A stretch of DNA of 18,978 nt from Terana coerulea. Its lineage: Eukaryota; Basidiomycota; Agaricomycetes; Polyporales; Phanerochaetaceae. The DNA lies in assembly GCA_024811115.1 (NCBI GenBank), contig JAKOGH010000878.1:1-18978 (forward strand), given 5' to 3'. The notes under the pieces are model-generated. The model saw only the letters and a program-made list of their open reading frames with translations, searched no databases and was not told where the DNA came from. This document shows positions 9,127 through 18,566 of the stretch, in pieces. Made by a program: the position numbers and the translations under genes. Each line of letters begins with the position of its first letter. The first letter of the stretch is position 1.

Positions 9127-10095
9127 ATGAGTGGTGGCAAGCGACCGGAGAGCCCGCCGGCCGGAGGACCCTCCTTTGGAGGTAACGGCGGAGGCGGAGG
9201 CGGCGGCCCCGGAGGCGGAGGTCGAGGACATCGAGATCGCGACGATGATGATGACGATAACGAACGCGATCGCGATGGTCTGGCAAACAAGCCGGACACC
9301 TTCGGACGGAAGCCGGAAAGATTGGGAAGCCTGGTGGAAGCAAATCAGGTTGAACATCTTCGCGAACCACCACAAAAAGCTCCGATCAGATCGAGCGAAA
9401 ATCACCTTCGTCCTGTCCTACATGCAGGGCGGATCAGTCGGAGAGTGGGCCGAGGCCTATCTCGAAAGCACTGATTTCGCACGAGCAGATTGGGGTGTTT
9501 TCCAAGAACGCCTGGTCAAGCAATTCTCGCACGACCGGCACTCAGACGCCTTGCAGAAGCTGAAGGAGCTGAAGCAGGGAAGCATGAGCGTTCGAGAGTT
9601 CAGAACGCGCTGAGATGTACGCCTCCCGCTGCAGGGTACGGGCGACTTCAGGAGCAGCTCGACGCGCAGTCAGTGATTCTCATTGACTACCTCGACGAAG
9701 CTCTCCAGAAGCGTAGTCCTCGACGCGGTCTGGAGTCGGGAAGACGTCCCAGCGGTACTCGGGCGACATGCGCATCGCCGAGAACGTGGACGAGAATCAG
9801 AGGAGGCACTACCAACGCCAGAAGAACCTCGGGGCAGTCAGTCCCACAAGCCGGCTCCCAAGCCGCAAACCCCAGTCAGGCGCCGGCAGCGTCTTCACAG
9901 ACCCAAGCGCCTCGACAAGATCGTCGAGATGGAACCGGCATAACCTACGGAGGGGCCGGCCAACCAATGAACCTGGACAGGGCCCGAAAGGAAGGGCTTT
10001 GTTTCAATTGCCATCAGAAAGGACACTTGTCGCGCGACTGCCCCCTGCCTAAGCAACCTCGCCAGGTGCGCGGGCGTCTCCACAGACCTTCCTGA
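9127..10095 (+). pseudogene. gag: Gag (capsid and CCHC nucleocapsid), frameshifted
   Basis: Gag forms the virus-like particle and packages element RNA. The start at ATG 9127 opens a Gly-rich, then Asp/Arg-rich N-terminus, followed by the capsid-entry motif PDTF. An extra G near 9302 shifts the frame; the capsid core continues in the frame of 9131-9613 (KDWEAWWKQIRLNIF; WAEAYLES; LKELKQGSMSVREF). Further shifts occur near 9608 and 9640, and again between about 9725 and 9950, with the pieces QEQLDAQSVILIDYLDEAL and RIAENVDENQRRHYQRQ still readable. The nucleocapsid knuckle CFNCHQKGHLSRDC is at 10000-10041 and matches C-x2-C-x4-H-x4-C exactly. The true start may lie further upstream (for example the ATG at 8899). 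Non-functional as written. Confidence 0.85.
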
Positions 10096-10639
10096 TGAGA
10101 AGGACGATAAGCCCAAGCCGTCGTCGGCTCAAGCTGATTCGTTCCCTGATGGAATGGAGGAACGCATCCATCGCGCTGGTCGAATCCTCGTTCATGAAAC
10201 TTCTCAAGGGTTTTCAGGCGGCTCAAGCGAAAGCACAGACGTGAAGAGCCTAGAATCATTTCTCAACTACTGTTGTACCATAGTGTTAGACGAATCATCG
10301 CGAATGTTATTCTGAAGGGGCGTCTGCTGAGCAGCGTGGGCGGTTCAACACCGTGCTTAATTCCCCCGCTCATTACCAGAAAACACGCCTGCACCGATAG
10401 TAGAGAAAGAACCTGTGCCAAAACCCAAATGGGTAAGAGAAGTTCCATGGACTCCGGGCGCGGATCCATCAGTGGACCACGTGACGATGCCGAAGCGGCT
10501 GTTAAGATTCTGGAAGGATGGGTGCATGCAAAGCGTCAGGTAGATGCCACGCTAGCAAGCGCCCAAAATATTGCTTCTATGTCACGCGACCAAGCAACTA
10601 TATACCTTTCAGAATTAAAAAGTCGCCCGAGATACATCC

Positions 10640-11040
10640 GAGGCCGAAAAGGCAATCAGATTGATGTCCCAATGATCGTCACTACATTGGACACCTCTGA
10701 ATCCTTTTCGGTAAAAGCTCTGCTAGACTCCTGGATGCACTGGATCTTCAATTGATCAGACATTTGTACAGGAACACGGCATTGCAACGACCAAATTGCC
10801 TGTTCCAATCCCAGTGTACAACGCCGACGGCAGTCATAATGTCGGCGGTCCGATCACAGAATGTGTCGATCTCAGAGTTAAGATTCAGGATCACGTGGAG
10901 CGAATGTCATTCGCTGTCACCAACCTTGGGAATACGCCCATTTTCCCTCGGTTATGAGTGGTTGGAATTACACAACCCATCAATCAACTGGAAAGATCGC
11001 ACACTCCAGTTCGATAGATGTCCAGCCACTTATGATTACG
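10640..11040 (+). pseudogene. pol: Pol: aspartic protease domain, frameshifted
   Basis: The retroviral-type aspartic protease cuts the polyprotein. The active-site loop starts VKALLDS at 10711-10731, but an extra C in the serine codon (about 10730) moves the rest, which would give the expected Gly after Asp-Ser, into another frame, and the upstream frame stops at 10755. Downstream residues remain readable (SSIDQTFVQEHGIATTKLP; later GYEWLELHNPSINWKDRTL, encoded to about 11012), typical of fungal chromovirus protease C-terminal parts. Only the single Asp of a homodimeric protease is expected. Confidence 0.7.
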
Positions 11041-11269
11041 TACAACGCCTAATTGGCATTGAGGATGACGAACACGAAATCCCCGAATGATCCGGAGGCT
11101 CATCTTGAGGAGGGGAACAAATCTTCGTTTTCGACTGGCAGCGCTACGTCGCAACAGGCGGCGCCTCACATCCGCGCTAAAACCAACGTGGCTACGGATC
11201 TGGCAATCGAAGAAAATGCAAAGAAAGCAAAGAAACCTTTCGAGAACTCTTGTCCCTGAGCACTATCAC

Positions 11270-12010
11270 GGAGTACAAGGACGTCTTTGCTAAAGAAAAC
11301 TTCGATTCACTACCAGAACGACGCCCGTGGGACCACGCGATTGAGCTAACGCCAGGCGCTACGCCAGTGGGAGGAAAATCGTACCCTCACACGCTAGATG
11401 AACAGAAAGCGCTAGACGACTTCCCTAGAAGAGAACCTTCGATCCGGACGTATCCGCCCTTCTAAGTCACCCCTGGCAGCTCCGCTTCTTCTTTGTCAAA
11501 AGAAGGATGGCTCGCTTCGACCTGTACAGGACTACCGCAAGCTTAACGATTTAACCATCAAGAATCGTTACCCACTTCCCTTGATCCAGGAACTGGTAGA
11601 CAAGCTGAAAGGGTCCAAGTACTTCACGGTTAGACGTCAGATGGGGCTACAACAACATTCGGATCAAGGAAGGCGACAAGAGAAAGCGGCGCTCATCACA
11701 AACCGCGACTCTTCAACCCCTTAGTCATGTTCTTCGGTCTCACCAATTCGCCAGCCACGCTCCAGACAATGATGAACGACATCTTCCGAGATCTGATCCA
11801 GGAAGGACACGTGATGGTCTACATCGACGACATCATGATCTATACCAAGGATCTGGAAGAACATCGCCGCATTGTGCAACGTAGTTCTGGACGTAATGCG
11901 AGAACACCGGTTGTACCTCAAGGCAGAGAAGTGCGAATTCGAACGGCTTGAGATCGAATACCTCGGCATGATCATCTCCGAAGGACAAGTCCAGATGGAT
12001 CCAGTCAAAG
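11270..12010 (+). pseudogene. pol: Pol: reverse transcriptase domain, frameshifted
   Basis: Copies element RNA to DNA. Entry motif ERRPWDHAIELTPGATP begins near 11316. The fingers/palm follow in shifted frames: [20 protein letters not shown] (about 11515-11574), then the first-Asp region (about 11630) damaged by an indel, then VMFFGLTNSPATLQTMMNDI (about 11725). The catalytic YIDD box is at 11820-11831. After a shift near 11885 the domain ends with YLKAEKCEF and IEYLGMIISEGQVQMDP (up to about 12003). Frame changes near 11450, 11635 and 11885 disable it. Motif order and spacing are normal for Ty3/gypsy. Confidence 0.9.
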
Positions 12011-12059
12011 TAGAAGGCGTCAAGAAATGGCCGAAGCCCACGTGCAAACGGGACATTCA

Positions 12060-12640
12060 GGCGCTTCCTCGGCTTTTACCAACTTCTACCGGCGATTCAT
12101 CAAAGACTTCGGCAAGATCGCTAAGCCAGCTCACCTCCCCTCACCGGCAATGCCACATTCGTATGGAACCCCGAGCAAGCCAAGCCTTCGAAGAACTCAA
12201 GAATCGCATCTGTTCGCCTCCAGTCCTAGCAATGCCCACGGACGAGGACAAGTTCCGAATTGAATGTGACGCTTCGGACTTCGGCCTACGGTGCAACCCT
12301 CGAGCAACACCAGGATGGCAAATGGAAGCCTGTCGCATTCTCTCTAAAGCGTTCACAGCCACCGAGCGCAACTACGAGATCTACGATAAGGAACTCATGT
12401 CTATCATGTCGGCACTTGACGAATGGCGCCAGTACCTAATGGGCGCTCGGCAGGACTTCGAGATCTGGACAGATCACAAGAACTTGGAGTACTTCCGGAA
12501 GCCGCAGAAGCTGAACCGACGGCAAGCACGTTGGTGTGCCGAACTTGCCGAGTATCACTTTCTGCTTCAGCACAAACCCCGGTCGGACCAACGGAAAGGC
12601 AGATGGACTCTCACGACAGGCTGGATATGAGAATGGAAAG
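12060..12640 (+). pseudogene. pol: Pol: connection and RNase H domain
   Basis: Degrades RNA in the RNA-DNA hybrid. The connection segment TNFYRRFIKDFGKIAKP is readable at about 12077-12127 in one frame; the rest lies in the 11872-12630 frame. Catalytic residues visible are the Asp in ECDASDFGL (about 12262-12288), the Glu in IYDKELMSIMSALDEW (about 12380-12427) and the Asp in WTDHKNLEYFRKPQKLNRRQ (about 12467-12525). Lesions include an extra T near 12077, a shift around 12290 and a missing C near 12340. The frame closes at 12630 after a further shift in the tail that should continue into the integrase linker. Confidence 0.88.
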
Positions 12641-12869
12641 GACGATAACGCAGACATTGTAGTATTAAAACCAGAACACTTTCGCGAACTATCTCTACGT
12701 AGTATAGATCAGCACATGCTTGACGGACCAGCCACGGAATGGCTCGTAGATATTAAAAAGCACAAAGCCAATAAAGACAAAGTAGTTACGATAGCGCTAG
12801 CAAAGAAGGAGACGGACTGGAAGGAAGACGAAGAGGGATTGGTTACCTGGAAAGATCGATCTACGCCCC

Positions 12870-13620
12870 CGTACATCGGAAACTTCGCGAACAGATCATC
12901 AAGCATCACCACGACTCGTACCTCATCGGACATCCGGCCAACACAAGACCCACGAGTTGATCACGCGCGAACTACTCGGTGGCCACGTATTCGCGGGAGA
13001 CATTAGGAAGTACGCCGAGGGATGTGTCGACTGTCAGAAGACCAAGGTTCACACCGGATCCAAACTCGGCCCGCTTCACCCGAACGAGATTGCCTCTCGA
13101 CCCTGTGGGAGATCATCTCTGTCGACAAATTGGTCCACTCCTCCGTCGCTAGGATTCGATGCTATCATTGTGATTGTCTGCATGTTCTCCAAACAGATAA
13201 TCTGCATCCCTCCACCATCGAGCTCAACGCCGCAAGGATGGAGCAAAATCCTGCGCGACCATGTTGTCGCCCATCACGGCATTCCGCCGGAAGATCGTTA
13301 GCGATCAAGGAGCAGAGTTCAAGAACGAGTACATATCTGAACTCTATAAGTCTCTGGGAATCAAGCCAACGCATCCACGGCCTATCATCCGCAGACCGAC
13401 AGTCGGACGGAACGGATTAACGCTGAAGTCGAACAGTACCTTCGACTTTTCATCAACTACCGACAATCCGATTGGGCCGAATGGCTACCCTCGCATCATT
13501 CTCGTGACAACAACAAGGTCAACAGCTCCACCGAACAAACTCCGTTTCTTCGTCAACAAAGGCTATCACCCTAACTCCGGAAACGAATCCCTACCAGAGT
13601 AAAAAGGAAACCGTGAGAGA
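12870..13620 (+). pseudogene. pol: Pol: integrase (HHCC zinc finger, DD35E core), frameshifted
   Basis: Inserts the DNA copy into the genome. The N-terminal HHCC finger has its histidines at about 12905-12934 (HHHDSYLIGH) and cysteines in CVDCQKTK at 13024-13035. The core has Asp at 13124-13126 (SVDKLV), Asp at 13303-13305 (SDQGAEF) and Glu at 13410-13412 (RTERINAEVE). The last two are 107 nt apart where a D-x35-E needs 108, so one base appears lost near 13370. Other shifts are near 12950, 13130 and 13290. The region ends with SSTEQTPFFVNKGYHPN-like coding around 13530-13573. Disabled as written. Confidence 0.88.
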
Positions 13621-13893
13621 CTTTGTAGATCGGATGAAATCAGTACGAGAGGAAACGCAGGCAGCCATCGGATTAGCACAGGAGACGATGAAGCGCTTCC
13701 ATGATCGACGGAAGGGAAGACACGTGAATACAAGCCGGAGACCTGGTATGGCTTGAAGGAACCAATATCACAACCGATCGACCAATGAAGAAGCTCGACA
13801 ACAAGCGCTACGGCCCGTTTAAAGTTAAACAAAAACACGGGCGCCTCCGCTTACGAGCTTGAACTTCCCAAAGCATGGAGAAAGATCTATCCC

Positions 13894-14314
13894 ATGGTCA
13901 ATGAGATGTGGCTCTCACCGTTCCGAGAGTCCTCCTTCGAATCCCAGGCACGCGAACCCGAAATACCCGATCTAATTGATGGACAAGAAGAACATGAGGT
14001 CGAAGAGATCCTGGACGCTAAGCTGGACAAGGGAATTCTTAAATACAAGGTTCTATGGAAGCACGAAACCGGCCCGCTGCAAGTACACATGGGAACCGCG
14101 ATCCAACCTCACCCACTGTCAAGATCTCATCGATGCTTTCTACAAGCGCGTACGGGTGCCCCCTCGTCCGTTGACTATTCGAATTCCCCCCGTCGTGTTC
14201 GGCCCCAACGTCAATCAGTTCATCGGACATATCGGTTCCAGACTATACAATTGGGAAATAGGTCGTACAGATCGAGACGCCGAGTTCTACAGATCACGCG
14301 GACGTGATCCTTAG
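13894..14314 (+). pseudogene. pol: Pol C-terminus with chromodomain
   Basis: The chromodomain of chromoviral integrase is known to bind histone marks and steer insertion, often to heterochromatin. Here VEEILDAKLDKGILKYKVLW (from 13996) gives the first strands; the helix half, TWEPRSNLTHCQDLIDAFYK, follows in another frame to about 14145, so one indel falls near 14075, in the region where the second aromatic-cage residues should be. A tail of about 50 codons closes at TAG 14312-14314, which overlaps the polypurine tract. Upstream (13620-13890), MKRFHDRRKGRH and similar fragments belong to the integrase C-terminal domain. Confidence 0.85.
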
Positions 14315-14321
14315 AGAGGGG
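14313..14321 (+). other. Polypurine tract
   Basis: AGAGAGGGG ends three bases before the 3' LTR and serves as the plus-strand primer in LTR elements. The pol stop codon overlaps its first two bases. Confidence 0.85.
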
Positions 14322-14324
14322 TTA

Positions 14325-14642
14325 TGTCATGAACTTCTGGGCGTCTCTAGGGTATTCTTTTCATTTCCATTGTCTTCTACCCCTATCTATTGTTCTCTCA
14401 TCGATACTCGTGGTTTCCGTATGTTTCTCTATTGTTCTGGACCGCTCTAGTACGTACACGAGGATACCGGGTGGTACTGTACAGTTTAGGACTACACATG
14501 TATAAGTAGCTACCGTCTGCAACAGAGAAAGCCAGTCTCGAGCTGGTCTGTTCCCCAGCTAGTTACTCGGAGACTGCACCACTATTTCCGTCCCCAGTTG
14601 AGAGCGTCGCACCTGGTACAGTTGTACTAGTTGTTGTTGACA
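14325..14642 (+). repeat. 3' LTR (318 bp)
   Basis: Direct copy of 7582-7898 with the same TGTCA/TGACA ends, TATAAG at 14501-14506, the hairpin at 14533-14576 and AGTCTCGAGCT at 14534-14544, the exact complement of the primer-binding site. Two of the five substitutions read as CG here and CA in the 5' LTR, consistent with CpG decay of the 5' copy. Confidence 0.97.
14501..14506 (+). promoter_or_regulatory. LTR TATA box (3' copy)
   Basis: TATAAG, 33 nt before the predicted start at 14534. In this copy the promoter faces out of the element toward the FunK1 kinase gene, whose ATG is 537 bp downstream of that start. Confidence 0.5.
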
Positions 14643-15070
14643 ATAACCATCAGCCAGGAAAGCACAACCTTGAGCAGGCGACATACCCTAGGTCTTGTTT
14701 GAGTAGCACTAAGAATATTCGTCTGCCTGCGCAAGTTAGAGCGCGGTTTACTACATAGTGAAGTGTTGCCATTTGGCGTGGCGGTATGTCAAAAACTGCG
14801 TCAGACGCCTGGAGTGCGGCATGAGCCCGGGCGCCAACTTGGTGCAGGCATTGGGCGCATCAATTGATGCGCTGATCGTAATGTTGCCGGTGCTCCTGTT
14901 TTCGGCTGTGCAAGTTCAAGTTCAACGCCCCTTTGTCCTCCGCTATCCTCTGGCCACTCGCCAGACACAGCATCAACAACGGCCACACCTCACGTGAAAG
15001 AAGAAATGGTGGCCACGGAGCACCTTTATGGTCGACGCGGGGCGGCAGAGGCCTCAAAATCCCCCTCACC
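14643..15070 (+). other. Kinase upstream region, no gene
   Basis: Lies between the 3' LTR and the kinase start codon. Open frames exist (for example 14758-14997) but lack motifs. An in-frame ATG at 14933 would lengthen the kinase by 46 residues; it is less likely than 15071 because the added sequence looks non-coding. Confidence 0.4.
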
Positions 15071-17701
15071 ATGTCGCAGAATCCCTCTGGTGGTACGCAC
15101 CCTGCAGAGCTACCTGCGAAGCCTCGTGCTCAACTCTTTGGGTCTACCCCTTCTGTTCCGAAGCATGCTCACTCAGCTCCACTCGACGCTGACCTGGGGC
15201 TATCTCGGGACTTCATGCTACGGGATTTGAACGAGCACGTCCCGCTAGTTGAGGTCGCCTTTTTCTTCGATAACCTGCTCCCGCCACTTCGGAAGGATAT
15301 CAACATGGACGCCGTTATGAGAAATCTCGTCAGGCGGAAGAATATTGTCAAGGGTCGATGGGCGGCGTTCAACACACAACCATCCGCCATGACTGGAACG
15401 GAAGACAAGGTGTTCGCAAAGCTGGCGGACCTTGCCGCTGCTATTCAAGCTGCTAGTGGGGTCGCAGACGGCGAAGCGACGCTGATTTTTAATTGCAACC
15501 CGCGATGGACGCCCGAGTCTCAGCACGGAGACAACTCCTCGAGGCCCGACTGTTATGGCATACTCTGCGACTCTGCCGAACACCCGGAATGGATGAACAT
15601 CGCCATTGCCGGAGAATTCAAGAAATCCCTTACGAATCCTGTAACAAATAATGACGTACGCTGTCGGTTTCTCTTCGCGACACTAGACTGATCCACAAGC
15701 TGGCGTCCATAGAACAACACCAAGATCTTGTGGTCCTTGAACCACATCATGCGCGAAGACGTGCGTAGAAGATTCACTTTCGGCTTCACCATAGAGGACA
15801 ATAGAGTACGACTCTGGTACTGCAGCCGCTCGGACGTCCTGGCTACGTTACCGTTCTTTTTCTGCTCCCAGGTACGCCTTTGCTCCTTCTCACCTATGCT
15901 GTAATGCATCGCTGACCAAACGTGCAGAACAATGTTAACAACAAGCGATTCGCAGAGTTCATCCTGCGTTTCATTTTCGCTAAACCCGAGGAGCTGGGAT
16001 GGGACGACACCGTGAAGCGAATCTCGGTTGGGAAGGATCTTCGCTACGATTTCCAGGTCGGCGACTCTACGTATAGAACAACGCGACTGATATCCGGCAT
16101 CGGGGCCGAATCCATCCGAGGTCGCGGAACACGAGTATGGGAAGTCGTGAAGCTGGATGCAGAGGGCGAAGAGACCGAATGCCGATACGTTCTTAAAGAC
16201 AATTGGGTGGACGCCAGCCGTTTGCGGGAGGGCCAGATTCTTGAACAGATTCACGACTCCGCCAAACACAACACCATATATCAGGAACTTTTTCGGAAAC
16301 ATCTCCTGACTGTCGAAGCCAGTTGGGACGTGAAGGTCGGGGACGAGACGGACGACACTCACGTAGTGATGCGGCGCCATGGCACCCCGAACATCAAGGA
16401 GCACCTGGCAGTGCAGGTCAACATTCCTGCGAGGCGGACGGTGGTAAGCAATCTTCCCGCTGTGGGTGGTGTAGCCGTTCCCTCTGTTCGTGCAGAGAAA
16501 CGGCCAGTGCATGATCGCAAGGTACACCACCGCATAGTCTTCCGGGAGGTTGGAAAGACTATTGTCGAGGTTGAGTCTCTCTACGACGCGTTTATCTGTC
16601 TTGGGGACATTGCGAATTGTAAGATGCCTGAGTCATCTACCGCTCTTGAACATGTCTAACTGCATCATTGGCAGTGCTCCAAGCTCTTCACGCGTGTGGC
16701 TGGGTACATCGCGATATTAGCTCCGGCAACATCCTGGTAGTCGATGATATTGGAAAGCTTGCCGATCTCGAATACGCCAAGAGACATGATGATCCCCTTC
16801 ATCATGGGATTCGGACCGTACGTTTGAGCCCCTTCCATATACCGTTACCTTCTCATTCAAGCTATGGTGATTTCAGGGCACCGTTCAGTTCATGTCTACT
16901 GAGGTGCATGGGCACAAATACATGCACCAAAGGGACTTACACCATAATGCTGTGAGCGACGCAGAGATGCTCCCGAATGTATCGGAGCAGGAAAAGAGGC
17001 GTCAACTCCAAAGGAACAGAAGAGCCGCCGGAGAACATCTTAAACGCCGCTCTCCCAAGCCTTCTCAGGCGGGTCCACTGAAAACCAGCGCAATAGAGCC
17101 GTCCGTCTCCGACGTTCCGCTCAGGTACAACCCGCTACATGACTGGGAATCTTTCTGGTGGCTTGCGGTATATGTCATCCTTTGCGCGACCATTCTTCAT
17201 AACGGCGACTACACGGAAGACGAGTTCCAAAGCTTCATGAAAGCACAGAACGCATTCGCCGTGTCGCTGTTTGGCGACCACAGTCTGGCAAACCGCCTGA
17301 ATGTGATGACGAATGATCACAGCTTCGTGAGTGGCTTGAGGCCTATTCTTCCGTCCGTGGCGGAGGTTGGACGCGCATTGGAGGGCCCACGCATTGCTCT
17401 CAGGGTGCTATTTGAGAAAGCAGAAGCCGATGTCTCCAAAATTGACTTCACGGTTGCTGCAGGAATGTCCGCCGCAGTTGACCAGGCCTTGAATGCCATC
17501 AATGTGATTCTTGGCGACAACGACATTACGATCAAGGCCGAATCCGAGCAGCCACGTCTTCTGACGAGAAAAACTGCCGCGCCGTCGGCGAAGCAGCTGA
17601 AGAGAACCTCCCAAATGGCCGAGCTCGGCCAGGAGCCTCGCCAGGCTCCAAACCAGCACTGCCTTGCGTGCTCGTTCAAAACTAATTCTGAAAGAACGTG
17701 A
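15071..17701 (+). CDS. FunK1-type fungal protein kinase
   Basis: Exons 15071-15655, 15713-15871, 15928-16618, 16675-16817 and 16877-17701, with introns of 56-59 nt, all GT-AG and in phase, give about 800 aa. FunK1 kinases (Pkinase_fungal) are a family expanded in mushroom-forming fungi, presumed Ser/Thr kinases of unknown substrate. Seen: N-terminal family block with DCYGIL (exon 1) and LWSLNHIMREDVRRRFTFGF (exon 2); Gly-loop-like GIGAESIRGRGTRVWEV (about 305-321); likely ATP-binding Lys 338 in YVLKDNW; catalytic loop WVHRDISSGNIL with Asp 492 and Asn 497; DLEYAK at 509-514 in place of DFG, normal for this family; then GTVQFMSTEV and NPLHDWESFWWLAV. A basic 60-residue insert separates the last two. 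Start ATG 15071 has a good context (CACCATG). A phase-0, 54-nt GT-AG segment at 16444-16497 could be a further intron (782 aa). The last about 20 residues lie in an inverted repeat. No frameshift is visible. Confidence 0.9.
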
Positions 17702-17856
17702 ACACTGAATGTGCCATGCCACATATTGAGTTCCCATGATGGCTCGCAGCCACATTTAAAGCGCCGATGTATTTGAAACCCAGTTTTAACCTAAACACTT
17801 TGAAGAGCACGCAAGGCAGGCTGGCAAACAATGTCGTGGGAATGCTTGGTAAGTAG
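17641..17856 (+). repeat. Inverted duplication, copy 1 (overlaps kinase 3' end)
   Basis: Two blocks match copy 2 in reverse orientation: 17641-17677 (34/37 identical to 18530-18566) and 17802-17856 (50/55 identical to 18395-18449). Between them 124 nt are not clearly alike and contain the kinase stop codon (17699-17701). Within the copy, arms 17653-17677 and 17802-17824 are inverted repeats of each other (23 pairs with two one-base bulges). Confidence 0.85.
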
Positions 17857-18394
17857 GGCTCGTGTCTCATAATCATTCCAAGCGCGTCGACTCCTGGTCC
17901 AGTCGAGTTCACCTGTGTCTTCGGCACTACGCTTTCTGTTGTCACTGCCATGCTTGCGGCACGTCAAGTACACTCCATCGGGGAGTTTCTGATCACCTTC
18001 CTAGCAATGAAGGATACACAGGCTGTCTGACTTTACAGCAAGTATTCATGGCCAAGTTTTGCGAATTCATGGACACTTTGTCAGGGTATGCAAATCTCAA
18101 GTATTTACTTTTGTGTGTGCCACCAAGCTGCATATGAAAACCCTCGCAGCCGAGGTAGCAGCTCTCAGAGTGCAGCACTGGCTAGCATTTCAGTGCCAAG
18201 GAATCTGGACTCTGCGCCGCAGCCTTACCATCTCAATGATCACTATCCACACAATAGTTGGCTGGCTGTCTGCCTTCTCACTTGAATATGGTCCTGTCCA
18301 AATTATTTGTAGTGCTCAGGAGTAGCATGTTGTTTACCAGGACGCGTCCTTCATGTGCTGAGCAGGACGGCGTGTCGAAGAGACGCAGGCTACT
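17857..18394. other. Spacer between inverted copies, no gene
   Basis: 538 bp with only short frames and no recognised motif. Some of the sequence just after 17856 is weakly similar to the reverse complement just before 18395, so the duplication may extend further in diverged form. Confidence 0.35.
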
Positions 18395-18566
18395 CTGCTT
18401 ACCAAGCTTTCCCACGACATTGTTTGCCAGCCGGCCTTGCGGCCTCTTCGTAAAATAAGGTTCAAAACTATAGTCACATGATGCATCGTAATCACATATG
18501 TGTCACGCACTATATAGAGGGATTTGGACGAACGAGGCCGCAAGGCCGTGCTGGTTTGGAGCCTGG
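18395..18566 (-). repeat. Inverted duplication, copy 2
   Basis: Reverse-oriented partner of 17641-17856 with an 80-nt, unlike centre (18450-18529). Its own arms 18427-18449 and 18530-18554 pair (23 matches, two one-base bulges) and each holds GGCCTTGCGGCC or its complement, itself a small hairpin. Confidence 0.85.

Larger units (their letters stand above)
7582..14642 (+). mobile_element. Ty3/gypsy chromovirus LTR retrotransposon, degenerate
   Basis: Seen: a 7,061-bp unit bounded by direct LTRs that start TGTCA and end TGACA, with primer-binding site, leader, Gag (CCHC knuckle), protease, reverse transcriptase, RNase H, integrase, chromodomain and a polypurine tract, all on the plus strand and in the PR-RT-RH-IN order that defines Ty3/gypsy (Metaviridae). 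The chromodomain after integrase places it in the chromoviruses, which in fungi include Tf1-like elements. Frames are broken by many 1-2-nt indels, so no complete polyprotein is encoded as the sequence stands. The LTRs differ by 5 substitutions and 3 single-base indels over about 318 bp, implying fairly recent insertion. No 5-bp target duplication is visible (GGGTA before, ATAAC after). Confidence 0.95.

Noticed and set aside
9004..9405. Long minus-strand frames rich in Ser, Pro or Arg
   Set aside because: They are the antisense of the Gly- and Asp-rich Gag N-terminus, so the low-complexity composition is explained.
15553..16530. A 325-codon open frame on the minus strand
   Set aside because: It lies opposite exons 1-3 of the kinase and runs through two of its introns; it has no motif and reads as an antisense shadow of a G/C-rich coding sequence.
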